Source: UBA1141 sp963665155
GTDB taxonomy: Bacteria; Chloroflexota; Dehalococcoidia; Lucifugimonadales; UBA3495
Reading direction: 5' to 3'
DNA: 64,000 nt
Assembly: GCA_963665155.2 (NCBI GenBank)
Contig: CAXXFI010000002.1
Location: forward strand, 1,240,001 to 1,304,000
How positions within the stretch are numbered: the first letter of the stretch is position 1; the number at the start of each line of letters is the position of its first letter. Positions 19,381 to 28,276 of this stretch are shown piece after piece. A program made the position numbers and the translations under genes. The notes under the pieces are model-generated. The model was not told the origin of the DNA, did no database searches, and was given only the letters and a program-made list of their open reading frames with translations.

Positions 19381-21380
19381 TGATTCCCTCGCAAAAAGGC
19401 CTGTTTGAGATGAACCCTGGCGTGCGAAGGGGCCTGGAAGGGAGGAGGCCACGGGATGCCGGCTGCTGGCCTCACCGCACCATCTGCCGCGCTCAGGACA
19501 AGCGTGATCCCCTTGCGGTACCCCTTCCGTGGCTCAGGGCACCCGGTGGAAGCTGTGGAGCGGCGCCCTCATGCGGCCGTGACCGCAGGTGCCGTCCCGA
19601 CCGCCCGCTGAGCCGTGTTCTCCATCTCCACCAGGCGTGCATGGACCATCCGCTTGAAGTTGCACGCCAACGCCTTCAGGTAGACGGCAAGCCGCACCCG
19701 ACGGCCCCCTCGCACCCGCAAGCGCCCAAGCCCGTGGGCGCGCTTCAGCTCGGAGTTCGTTCCCTCGATCCCGGCCCTTATGGCATACCGCTTGCGCCAC
19801 TCCTCGGTGGCCTCGGCCCTCCGGCGCCGCTCGATGTTCACCTTCACCAGGTCCGCCTTGAGGACGTAGGCCCCCGCACGCCGGTCCAGCTTCACTGGGC
19901 AACGGGACCGCAAGGGGCAGGGCTCGCATGTTGTCCTGGCAAAGTGGACCTCTACCCGCTCCGGCGCATCCTCCAACTCGTGCTCCTCGATGGACGGGTG
20001 GCCGGCGGGGCACACCGTGGCCTGCTCCCCTGTGACGTCGATCTGAAAGTCCGCGGCGGTGAGCGGCGGTGGTCCGTCACCCTCTCCTTCGTGCGAGTTC
20101 CCCGGCGCCGACCCCGCCACCGGGCTCACCAGTTCCGTTCCCCGGCGCGAGGCTTCGAAGGCATTGCGGCCCGACCCATACGCCGTGTCGGCGAAGAGCT
20201 CGTCCGGTCGGACCTTCCGCTCCGCGAGCCCGTCAACGACCGGCACGCTCACGTCGGTGTCGCTCCCACTCGAGGGGGTCACCTCCACGTGGGTGATGAG
20301 CTGGGTGGCGTTCTCCTCGTGGCAGGTCTCCGCCACCTGCACCTCGTACCCCTTCCCCTTGTGGCCGCTGTAGGTCACATCCGGGTCGTGGGGCGATTGC
20401 AGCGAGTCGGCGGACACCTGCTTCGGGTCCTTCAAGGCCACGGGCACCTTGCATTCCCCAGCATCGTCGTCATCGTCCCTGGGGCGCCCGTCCCGGTGTT
20501 TGCCCACATGGCACTGCTCCCGCAGCAGCCGCTCCAGCAGCCAGCCGCTCCAGCAGCCGGTACTCCTCCAGCTGGGCAGCAGTCGTGCCATGGAACCGGT
20601 CCACCAGCCGGTAGAGGTCCCGGGCACAGACCGAAAGGCGTCGCCGACCCTCCCCCGTGCGGGCGTCCTCGTAGTGGGTCGCCTCGTCTTCTTCCTTCAA
20701 ATAGCGCCCTAGGAGGCCCTCCGGAACCCCAGGGCGAAGCTCTGGGTGCTCCCAGCGCAAGGCCCGCAGGAACAACCGCATCGTCTCACAGAACAGGCCC
20801 AGCCGGGTGAGTGTGGCGATGTTGCTCATGATGTGGGTGGAGTCCAGCCGTTGCTTTCCGGTGCGTATGCCCAGCGCCTGGATGATCCGGTCCGTGGTCT
20901 CCTGGAAAGCCAGCCGGCCACCGTCGTGCTGCATCAGGCGAACTCGGAAGTTGTGGAGGGTCTTCTGGGGCAGGTGGGTCTCCTCGATGTCCAGCCGCAG
21001 GGCGTGGTGCCAGAGCAGGTTGAACTCTAGTTGTTCCAGAGCTTCATCGTCGGTGAGGTTGAACATCTCTTTGAGGAGGTGGACCCCGAGGACGGTCTGC
21101 ACCGCCCGGTTGGGACGGCCGTTGTCCACGCAGTACATGGGAGCAAAGCGCTCCTCGTCAATCAGGGGGAGCGCCTCGTTTCGGAAAACCTCGGCCCAAC
21201 TTCTCTCCAGACGCTTAGCCTTCTTCGGCGTCACCAGGAACTGGGACTGCCAGAGGCTCTCTTGCGGGTCTCGTATTCGGAACATCCTCCCCTCCCTCGG
21301 CCAGGCGCTGCCCCAACGCCCTTTCCCCACATTATCCTCCCATTGCCCCCGGAGGACGAGGGGTTTTTACGAGGGAATCA
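19381..21380 (-). mobile_element. IS1182-like insertion sequence, copy 1
   Basis: A 2000-bp element bounded by inverted ends TGATTCCCTCG(C/T)AAAAA. It is nearly identical, in opposite orientation, to copy 2 at 57249-59233 (1985 bp). Flanks read ACTT on the left and ATCT on the right, so no clean 4-bp target duplication is present, unlike copy 2. It carries one transposase gene on the minus strand, broken by a 16-bp duplication. Confidence 0.92.
19569..21285 (-). pseudogene. IS1182-family transposase, frameshifted
   Basis: Transposase with the DUF772-type N-terminal domain (MFRIRDPQESLWQSQFLVTP; PNRAVQTVLGVHLLKEMFNL; LPQKTLHNFRVRLM) and a DDE C-terminal half (DELFADTAYGSG; IRAGIEGTNSELKRAHGLGR). 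Near 20520-20560 the segment GCTGCTGGAGCGGCTG is duplicated relative to copy 2, adding 16 bases and shifting the frame after LLERL. The downstream half is intact in its own frame to the stop at 19569. The ATG at 21285 has a GGGAGG site. Probably inactive without frameshifting. Confidence 0.88.
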
Positions 21381-21829
21381 ATCTTCCTCGCCCCAAGCAC
21401 GCACTTAGCCTTATGTATTCCTCATTATCATTAATAACTTCAAGCCTAGTGTTAGCATTGACATGATCAAGCTTACCCGCGGTTTTATCTCGACCGGTTA
21501 TAGCCCACGTATGCCCCACCCGCGATACCCAGGGAGGAGGCTAAAATAGCCAGAACCTTTTCCAGATTGAGACTCAACCAAATCGTTCCATCCAAATTGT
21601 TCCGTCCAAATTGTTCCGTCCTGTTGGGGTTTGTGCTCTAACTTGAAACCGGTTGATTCCGGCTCAGTCTTCTTTTCGGGACTGGAATTCAGTCACGATT
21701 TCAGGATGGTTTCCCGCATTCCATTGGGTGTTTTTTTTATTGACTTTTCATCGCATTTCCGATAAATTCAAGGTTCATAGACAAACAGCCAAAAGATACA
21801 TATAAAGCCTAAAACAGAGGTAAAAACGG
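21381..21829. other. Upstream region of the GuaB3-like gene
   Basis: No gene is supported in these 449 bases. A short tandem repeat of TTCCGTCCAAATTG-like units lies at about 21580-21625. The best promoter candidate is listed separately at 21740-21768. No rRNA sequence is recognised next to the IS. Confidence 0.55.
21740..21768 (+). promoter_or_regulatory. Sigma-70-type promoter for the GuaB3-like gene
   Basis: TTGACT at 21740-21745 and TAAATT at 21763-21768 are separated by 17 bases, close to the housekeeping consensus. The gene starts 62 bases downstream of the -10 box. Confidence 0.6.
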
Positions 21830-22972
21830 ATGGGTAGGCGCCTATTTAAGGAACTGGAAAGGGTTTACGGTTTCGACGAAGTGGCGATTGTTCCTGGCCA
21901 GGTGACTATCAACCCGGAGTTGACCTCCACCAAAATGACGATTGGCGACCGGAGCTTTGACATCCCCGTCTTAGCGTCGGCCATGGACGGTGCGGTTTCC
22001 CCTCACTTCGCAAGCCTGATGCATGAAATGGGTGGACTGGGCGTCCTAAACGCCGAAGGTCTATATACCCGCTACGAAGACCCCTACTCCGTTCTGGAAG
22101 AAATAATCTCCACTTCTCAAGAAGACGTAACCCAATACCTGCAGCAGGTATACTCGGAGCCCATCCGCGAAGAACTCGTTGGTCGGCGTGTAGAAGAAAT
22201 CCGGGCAACCGGCGCAACGTGCGCCGTCTCTTTCACTCCCCAGAACACAAAACGCATGTCTCCCCTCGCTGTGGAAGCCGGAGCGGACTTGGTGTTTGTG
22301 CAGTCCACGGTCACCACCGCCAGACACATGTCCCGCAGTTACCGCGGTCTAATCTTTTCCGAATTAGTCAAAGCCTTGAAGGTGCCTGTGGTGGTAGGAA
22401 ACTGCGTCACCTACGATGTAGCCCAAGAGTTGATGGAAACCGGAATCGACGGAGTGCTGGTCGGGGTCGGTCCGGGAGCCGCCTGCACCACTCGGGAAGT
22501 GGTGGGGGTCGGTGTTCCTCAAGTAAGCGCCACCCTAGAGTGCGCAGCCGCCAGGGAAGATTACTACCGCCGCACTGGCCGCTACGTGAACATTATTACC
22601 GACGGCGGTTTTCGAACCGGCGGCGACATTTGCAAGGCCATTGTTAGCGGAGCGGACGCCGTCATGCTGGGAACGCCTTTCGCTCAAGCCGATGAGGCAC
22701 CCGGCCATGGCTTTAACTGGGGTATGGCCAACCCACACCCTGAATTGCCCAGAGGCACACGCATCAAGGTGGGCACCAAAGGCAGCCTACGCCAGATATT
22801 GTTTGGACCAACATCCAGGACGGACGGAACCCAGAATTTCATGGGTGCTTTGCGCGTAGCCATGGGCATGTGCGGCGCATACACGATCAGGGATTTGCAT
22901 AAAGCCGAAATGGTGATCGCACCGGCCATCAAGACCGAAGGGAAATTCTTCCAGTACTCCGGCGGCGGCTAA
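21830..22972 (+). CDS. guaB3: GuaB3-family IMP dehydrogenase-related protein
   Basis: A 380-residue TIM-barrel protein of the IMP dehydrogenase/GMP reductase superfamily without CBS domains, matching GuaB3-type proteins of actinobacteria, cyanobacteria and Chloroflexota. Landmarks are VAIVPGQVTINPELT, PVLASAMDGAVSP, the catalytic loop GPGAACTTREV with Cys219, IITDGGFRTGGD and GADAVMLGTPFAQADEAPG. Known GuaB3 proteins act as GMP reductases or IMPDH-related enzymes, so the exact reaction here is uncertain. It has its own promoter and a good terminator downstream. Confidence 0.9.
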   Translation: MGRRLFKELERVYGFDEVAIVPGQVTINPELTSTKMTIGDRSFDIPVLASAMDGAVSPHFASLMHEMGGLGVLNAEGLYTRYEDPYSVLEEIISTSQEDVTQYLQQVYSEPIREELVGRRVEEIRATGATCAVSFTPQNTKRMSPLAVEAGADLVFVQSTVTTARHMSRSYRGLIFSELVKALKVPVVVGNCVTYDVAQELMETGIDGVLVGVGPGAACTTREVVGVGVPQVSATLECAAAREDYYRRTGRYVNIITDGGFRTGGDICKAIVSGADAVMLGTPFAQADEAPGHGFNWGMANPHPELPRGTRIKVGTKGSLRQILFGPTSRTDGTQNFMGALRVAMGMCGAYTIRDLHKAEMVIAPAIKTEGKFFQYSGGG

Positions 22973-22995
22973 GAGTTTCCACAGCCTCAGAAACC

Positions 22996-23020
22996 TGGCG
23001 CCACTGGGCGCCACATTTTT
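22996..23020 (+). terminator. Rho-independent terminator after GuaB3-like gene
   Basis: The hairpin TGGCGCC-ACTG-GGCGCCA is followed by CATTTTT, 24 bases beyond the stop codon. Stem and T-run are typical of an intrinsic terminator. Confidence 0.8.
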
Positions 23021-23084
23021 GCACATCCGCAATCCAGTTCTTCCAGGCTCCACGCATCAAACTTTCATCATGGGAGAATTCAAC

Positions 23085-23615
23085 ATGCCCAACATTCAGA
23101 TTCTCGACCCCACCGCCGAAGATGTGCCGGAAGAACTTGGGCTGAGCCCAAAGCTTCCCGACTTGCGCGGGAAAGTAGTGGGATTGCTGGAAAATCGCAA
23201 ATACCACGCAGATTCCTTCCTGCATGAACTCGAACAGGTTCTGGTCAACGACTTTGGGGCCGAAAAAGTGGTCTACGCAACGAAGTTTAGCTACAGCGCC
23301 CCGTGCGCCGATGAGACCCTCGATTTGCTCACCTCCCAGTGCGACGTGGTGGTTCACGCCATCGCTGATTGAGGATCTTGCACGGCGTGGGGTCTCCACG
23401 ACACAGTAAAAACCGAGTCCCAAGGCATACCGTCCGTTAGCGTAATAACCCGCACATTTGACCGGGCAGCCCACGCAAGAGCGACAGCTCTGGGAATGCC
23501 CGGCGTGCGCATTGTGGTCCTGCCCAGCCCGTTGGCTACCCGAAGCCCCGGAGACGTTAGGGCTATGGCCCGTGAGTTCGCCACCGAAATCGTGGGGCTG
23601 GTTACAGGCGACTAG
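23085..23615 (+). CDS. UGSC-family selenoprotein (UGA read as selenocysteine)
   Basis: A 176-residue protein when UGA at 23370-23372 (codon 96) is read as selenocysteine. The upstream part ends CDVVVHAIAD and the same frame continues U-G-S-C-TAWGLHDTVKTE to a TAG at 23613. This matches the UGSC family, named for the U/C-G-S-C motif, whose members are selenoproteins or Cys homologues and are thought to be redox proteins. A hairpin with loop GGTCT starts 13 bases after the UGA. ATG 23085 has GGGAGA upstream. Conventional callers would truncate it at residue 95. It is followed by an uncharacterised gene at 23930. Sec insertion genes (selA, selB, selC) are not in the window. Confidence 0.88.
23386..23400 (+). 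promoter_or_regulatory. Bacterial SECIS hairpin for the UGSC selenoprotein
   Basis: The stem-loop CGTGG-GGTCT-CCACG lies within the coding region, with 18 bases between the UGA and the loop. The GGUCU loop and 18-base distance equal those I recall for the E. coli fdhF SECIS, which binds SelB. The stem is five perfect pairs. Confidence 0.8.
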
Positions 23616-23929
23616 ACGCCGAATTCTGGAACCCACCGGGTTGGTCCTTGATCTTGACCCGGTGGAAGAAGAATGGCGTCCACTGGAAACCTCGGATTCA
23701 AGTCAGGTCCGAGGCAGTGATCCTTTGGGTGCTGCGTATTGCAAACAACCATACCTCAAGCTAAAGCTCATTCATGGCCCGTTTTACCGGGGACTGTGGC
23801 GCTATCGGTTACGGCGCAACCGTGCTCTAAATCAAATCGGCGACTATGCGCAACCCCCAACAATCTGCTACATCTTGACGGTTTCGTTAAAGCCGGACGA
23901 ATCAAAATAAAATTTCATGGCAGGAGATC
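23616..23929. other. Gap between UGSC gene and its neighbour
   Basis: These 314 bases hold no supported gene. Two hairpins are visible: CCACCGGGT/ACCCGGTGG at about 23632-23665 and CCTCGGA/TCCGAGG at about 23690-23715. The first could attenuate or end the selenoprotein transcript but lacks a T-run. The 3-prime end holds AGGAGAT, the ribosome site of the next gene. Confidence 0.5.
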
Positions 23930-25000
23930 ATGGTAAATCCCTCAGCCCTCCAAGCCCGCCGCATTGACGTGCCCGACAGCTTCGAAGCTGTTCAGGATTA
24001 TTGCTGGAAGCAAGGTTGGACCGACGGAATGCCCGTGGTCCCGCCGACCGAGGAGGCAGTGCGCCGGATGCTGTCCGGATATGGACGGGACCCGGCAACT
24101 TCACTGGGAATTATCCAACCCCGCAATGCCAAGGTGACCCTGGAAAAGATTGCCATCAACGCTGTTATGGCCGGGTGCGTTCCCGAGTACTTCCCGGTGG
24201 TCATTGCCGCCGTAAAGGCGGTGCTGCAGGAGGAGTTCAACGTGGCCGGCGTATCGGCCACCACCGGCGGTGGCGCTCCCGTGATCATCGTCAACGGCCC
24301 CATCGCCAAGCAGTTGGAGATCAATTCCGATGCTGGTTGCTTCGGCCCAGGCTGGCGGGCCAACGCCACCATCGGGCGGGCGTTGCGCTTGGTGATACGC
24401 AATATGGGGGGTCTCATCCCGGGCGAGATGGACAAGGCCACCCTTTCCACACCCGGCAGGTACAGCTTTTGCTTCGCTGAAAACGAAGACCGGAGTCCTT
24501 GGGAACCCCGCCACGTAGAACTGGGGTACGAACCTTCCGACAGCACGTTAACCATCATCGGCATCAGGGGTGTTTACACGGTGATGGAAACCACGGTGCC
24601 GACTGGGTACGGGGTACTGCAAACCATCCTAGCCACGATGAAAGCAGGTGGGGTCTCGAATTACTATCAAATTGGAACAGGCGCCCAAATTGTACTGGTC
24701 CTCTGTCCGGAGCATGCTCAAGATATTGCGACTTCAGGACTATCCAAAGCCGACGTCCGGCAATTTATCTACCAGAACGCTCGAATGCCTATCCGCCAGC
24801 TAAGAGACATGGCTCACTGGGGCAACCGGAATTGGCCCGCCTGGATAGACCAAGACAACCCAGAAACGTTGGTGCCCATCGTCCGCTCGATGGACGATAT
24901 TGTGATAGTTACCGCAGGTGGTGACGGGCGTCACTCGGCATGGCTGGCCGGTTGGGGCGTGACCAGGGTCGTGACCCGGAAAATTGAGGTGCCACTTTAG
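23930..25000 (+). CDS. Conserved uncharacterised protein next to UGSC selenoprotein
   Basis: A 356-residue protein I cannot name with certainty. The N-terminal part has WTDGMPVVPPTEEAVRRML, the middle has Gly-rich segments (VSATTGGGAPVIIVNGPIA; NSDAGCFGPGWRANATIGRA) and the C-terminal part DDIVIVTAGGDGRHSAWL. Cysteines stand in AGCVPEYFPVV and DAGCFGPGW. No signal peptide or membrane helix is seen. AGGAGAT precedes the ATG. Its place directly after the UGSC gene, on the same strand, suggests a shared pathway and possibly a redox or substrate-binding partner, but this is inference. Confidence 0.72.
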   Translation: MVNPSALQARRIDVPDSFEAVQDYCWKQGWTDGMPVVPPTEEAVRRMLSGYGRDPATSLGIIQPRNAKVTLEKIAINAVMAGCVPEYFPVVIAAVKAVLQEEFNVAGVSATTGGGAPVIIVNGPIAKQLEINSDAGCFGPGWRANATIGRALRLVIRNMGGLIPGEMDKATLSTPGRYSFCFAENEDRSPWEPRHVELGYEPSDSTLTIIGIRGVYTVMETTVPTGYGVLQTILATMKAGGVSNYYQIGTGAQIVLVLCPEHAQDIATSGLSKADVRQFIYQNARMPIRQLRDMAHWGNRNWPAWIDQDNPETLVPIVRSMDDIVIVTAGGDGRHSAWLAGWGVTRVVTRKIEVPL

Positions 25001-25574
25001 ATCTTCCCGAACATTTCCGGAAATTTTAGGACGTTCGCCGGTTCGATCCCAAGACCGACATAAGATCCGATCCACGCAATATTGGGAACCCGTGCCGCAA
25101 CTCGGTCTCTCTCAGGTCTTTCACGGGTTTATAAGTAGTTAGAGCGGGAAAACCTCCGCAATAAATTGGCTCAGGTGGATTCGGCCCTTAGACCGACGGA
25201 TTGTTTCGGTGGTAAGCCCCGATAATACAATCGATCGTCTCCCCAAGCCACTACTTGACCTACATCGGCATTTTGCGCCCAGGTATTATCGCGCTTTAGC
25301 CTGAATACGTCGTTTCCCTCAAGTTGCCTACCAAATTGATGGGGCGCGGCTACCGGCTAAACCTACCCCTAGAACCTAAGGTTTTTGCGGCGCATCATAG
25401 TAGTGTTGTAAACCACTGCTGGGATTATTCAAAGTTGCCGACAACCGTTGCTCCGGACGACCGTTGCTCCGGGAGGAATGTCGGACATTCTGCCAGATTT
25501 CGTCGTAATGAAGCAAAACATCTTGACTTATGGCTTCAACGGGCGCGTGCTTGACAGCAGCGTCCGTTGAAATA
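25001..25574. other. Long intergenic region
   Basis: No gene or RNA is recognised here. A short direct repeat (ACCGTTGCTCCGG and CGACCGTTGCTCCGG) lies at about 25443-25472. The following bases hold a promoter, listed separately. Confidence 0.55.
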
Positions 25575-25603
25575 TTGACGAATACCACTACATCTGCTAA
25601 AAT
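25575..25603 (+). promoter_or_regulatory. Sigma-70-type promoter for small zinc-ribbon gene
   Basis: TTGACG at 25575-25580 and TAAAAT at 25598-25603 are 17 bases apart. The predicted transcript would begin about 20 bases before the start codon of the gene at 25632. Confidence 0.65.
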
Positions 25604-25631
25604 AGTGCGTCTATTTAAGAGGTAAATGATT

Positions 25632-25937
25632 ATGACGCAACATGCCGCAATACCACAGCCTGGCGATGCCGCAATACCACAGCCTGGCGATGCCGCAGAG
25701 GAAGCTATTGAAGAGGCGCCCCAGTGTATGCACTATTGGGTAATCCAGTCGGCCACTGGGCCGGTTAGCGCTGGGATCTGCCAGACATGCGGTGAAACCC
25801 GTGAATTTAAAAACTATGTGGAAGGCGCTTCCTGGGGGGATTCGAGGCTGTCCAATAGGACCAACAACGAAGACTCTAAGGCGGTCTCAAGAGCCGTGGT
25901 GGACACTTCCGACAGTGAAGAAACCGAAGAAGAGTAG
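25632..25937 (+). CDS. Small zinc-ribbon-like protein, uncharacterised
   Basis: A protein of about 101 residues with one putative metal site: CMHYWVIQSATGPVSAGICQTCGE, in which Cys, His and the C-x-x-C pair could bind zinc. The N-terminus holds a 24-bp tandem duplication (25644-25691) giving AIPQPGDA twice, and the C-terminus is acidic (DTSDSEETEEE). ATG 25632 is preferred to ATG 25626 because AGAGGT lies eight bases away. It is conserved-looking but has no assigned function that I know; DNA- or protein-binding is possible. It is monocistronic with its own promoter, followed directly by an IS5-like remnant. Confidence 0.7.
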   Translation: MTQHAAIPQPGDAAIPQPGDAAEEAIEEAPQCMHYWVIQSATGPVSAGICQTCGETREFKNYVEGASWGDSRLSNRTNNEDSKAVSRAVVDTSDSEETEEE

Positions 25938-25957
25938 CGGCTAGCTTCATTAAGGGC

Positions 25958-26819
25958 GCCTAACAAATTGATTTGGACCTTGTCAAACAGATGAGGGAAC
26001 AACCGAAGCGTCGGTTCGCCTTTCATAGCGAACCCGCAGCCGTCGGAACTGGTGCAGTCATGCCAGGGTTCGCTCCACCACCCACCGATGGATGCCCAGG
26101 CCACTCCCGTGCTGGGTAAGGCGTTTGGCCAGGACCGGCTCGATCCCCAGCGATCACAACGCCTGCCGGTGGGGTCATAAGCTCGGTCTCCCTGAACTTG
26201 GCTGGTCTCCGGCGTGGACGTCCTACCTGGCCCCGAATGGACGGAATGGCTTCCACCAAGGGTAGCAACTGAGTTACATCATGACGGTTAGCGCCCATCA
26301 AGATGGCGGCCAGAGGGATCCCTTGGGCGTCGGTAATCAGGTGGTGCTTGCTCCGGCTTGCGCCGGTCAGTGAGATTGGGCCCAGTTTTCCCCCCTCCGC
26401 CAACCGCCCGTATGGAGGCGCTATCCACCACGGCTCGAGACCAGTCAATCTGGTCGGCTTCTCGCAGTTTGGCCAGAAACATTTCATGACGGTTTTGCCA
26501 ACTCCAACTTCCTGCCAGTCTCGAAGACGACGCCAGCAGGTCATCCCCGAGCCACACCCCATCTCTTGGGGCAACATCTCCCAGAGAATGCCACTCTTCA
26601 GGACGAACAAGATGCCGGTCAGCGCCCGACGGTTCTGCAGGCGCTTTCGGCCAGGGTAGCGCCATCGTCTGGGCATGGGTACCGGCAATAAGGGTTGGAT
26701 CAATTTCCATAGTTCATCATCTACCAGTGGTTTCGCCATCAGCCTCCCCTCCACACAAGGGGAAGATACAGCCAACCGGCCACTAGCGCCAAGATTAACT
26801 CAGTTCAATTTGTTAGGAG
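25958..26819 (-). mobile_element. IS5-like insertion sequence remnant
   Basis: About 862 bp bounded by short inverted ends sharing CTAACAAATTGA (left 25960-25971, right complement 26804-26816). It contains a degenerate IS5-type transposase on the minus strand. The left end begins 20 bases after the stop of the small zinc-ribbon gene. No target duplication is obvious. Confidence 0.7.
26023..26739 (-). pseudogene. IS5-family transposase, frameshifted
   Basis: The N-terminal half reads MAKPLVDDELWKLIQPLLP and GRKRLQNRRALTGILFVLKSG, typical of IS5 DUF4096 transposases. The next part is in a second frame (EADQIDWSRAVVDSASIRAV), and the first frame resumes with SKHHLITDAQGIPLAAILMG. At least two indels, and further decay after PRRRPAKF, make it non-functional. 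Confidence 0.8.
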
Positions 26820-26855
26820 TTCTAAGTCTAGGCAAAGTAATGAGTGGAAAAGGTG

Positions 26856-28252
26856 ACATGAGTCATCCCGGAGTTTCCTGGCTGGTGGAGAAAGTTGGAG
26901 GATAAGTCAGCCAGAGAGAACTAAGGGCAGCACGAATACGAGAGAGCGGTACCGCGAAGCTGCGATACCGCCTTCCTGTTCTGCGGCACCAGGCACGAGC
27001 AGGTCTTGGACCAAAGATCGAGACTCCTCGATGAGTAAAGAGAGAAGAAAGACGTAGACCAAACTGACCATGAGCAAGAGTTTGAGGCGGGTTTCCCAAT
27101 ACTAGATCCGAGGGCTTTCCATAGTCAGGTCCGTCTTGCAAGCCCGGTAGAACATCTCCACCTGCCAGCGCCGGGCGTAGTCCAACACCACGCGTCATCG
27201 GGGCAAGCGATGTGGTCATTGGTCAGCAGGTACCAGAGCCTTCGTCCTTTGCCAGGCCGGGAGACCACCAGGCATAGTTCCGCGTCCACCTGGGGATTGC
27301 GCACTGCTACGCCTATGATGCCGGTCTTGCGGGATTTGCACCGGTGCAAATCCCATATCTGACGGTACTCTTAGGAGCGTTTGCCACGAGTGATCTGCTA
27401 GGCAGCCCGGCTACCCAAGCCATCGGTAAGGTGGTAGCGAGTGGGCCAGCGCATGATAAATCGTAGCCAGTAACCACTCAACTCCTTGAGCCATGGCGCG
27501 CCAGCGAATCCCCGGTCAAAGACGTGCGGCAACCGACGGTCCCACCCCTCGGCGCAGCGGGCGGAAAAGGAAGTCTTTTGGGTAGTCTGGTCGCTAGCCA
27601 GCTTGCCCCGGCTAGTCCATCAACCCATGGCTGCCAAGGCCGGAGGGCGGTGCATACCGGAGAGCCAGTGCAGGCCAGGCACGAACACCGGTGGTCCGCC
27701 GGGGATTGAAGAACCCCGGCTTGAGGCGGGCCGCTTTGCTGGAGCGCACCGGACACAGCCATTCCAAGGCAATGCTCTCGGGCTTCTCCAAGACGCTCTC
27801 GTCCCAGATGGCCCAGGGCTTGGTCGGCCCGGTGCCAGAGAAAACGGTCCAAAAGAGTGTGGGACCAACGGGGGGAGCGCAGTAAATTGCTGAGGCGTTT
27901 GGCTCCCGCTGGAGCTTGGCTGGGAGTTAGCACATGGGCGCCCAACTCGCTTAGGAGCAGCCCAGACCAAGAGTGACGGAACCTTACAATGGGCTGGAGC
28001 GCCAAGAAGAAGGTCCGCACCAAACGCCGGTCTATCTGCGCGTCCAGCCAAGCCTCGAAAGGTCCCAGGAAAATCTGGAGTCGTTTCGCTATCAGTTGTC
28101 CTTGATGCCGCCCCGCCTCTTCCCTTAACATTAAGAAAAACCCTCCCGGTGTTTGGTGATTCACACAACCAATTCACCTGAAGGGGTCTTTTCTTGCAAG
28201 CAGTTTCTTGTACGAGTTTTAACCTTTTACCAAATTCCGGGATGACTCATGT
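26856..28252 (-). mobile_element. IS4-like insertion sequence remnant
   Basis: About 1.4 kb bounded by inverted ends sharing ACATGAGTCATCCCGGA (left 26856-26872; right complement ends 28252). It contains a multiply frameshifted DDE transposase on the minus strand. It lies 36 bases from the IS5-like remnant, so two dead elements are stacked here. Confidence 0.75.
26921..28131 (-). pseudogene. IS4-like transposase, multiply frameshifted
   Basis: Fragments in different frames read, from the N-terminus, LREEAGRHQGQLIAKRLQIF and RFRHSWSGLLLSELGAHVL; then WDESVLEKPESIALEWLCPV (DDE region); then RPGKGRRLWYLLTN; and finally YARRWQVEMFYRACK near 27127-27180. The last matches the IS4 YREK signature, Y(2)R(3)E(6)K. 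Several indels and stops separate the parts, so it is dead. Confidence 0.75.
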
Positions 28253-28276
28253 ATGTGGACAAACCGGCTGCCAGTC

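Noticed and set aside
19356..20810. Long open frame (484 codons) on the plus strand across IS copy 1
   Set aside because: It lies opposite the transposase gene. The transposase frame has clear domains, while this one is Pro/Arg/Gly-rich without motifs, a by-product of high GC.
23458..23910. 150-codon frame overlapping the second half of the UGSC gene
   Set aside because: The UGSC frame explains this DNA with a family match. This frame has no motif and no ribosome site.
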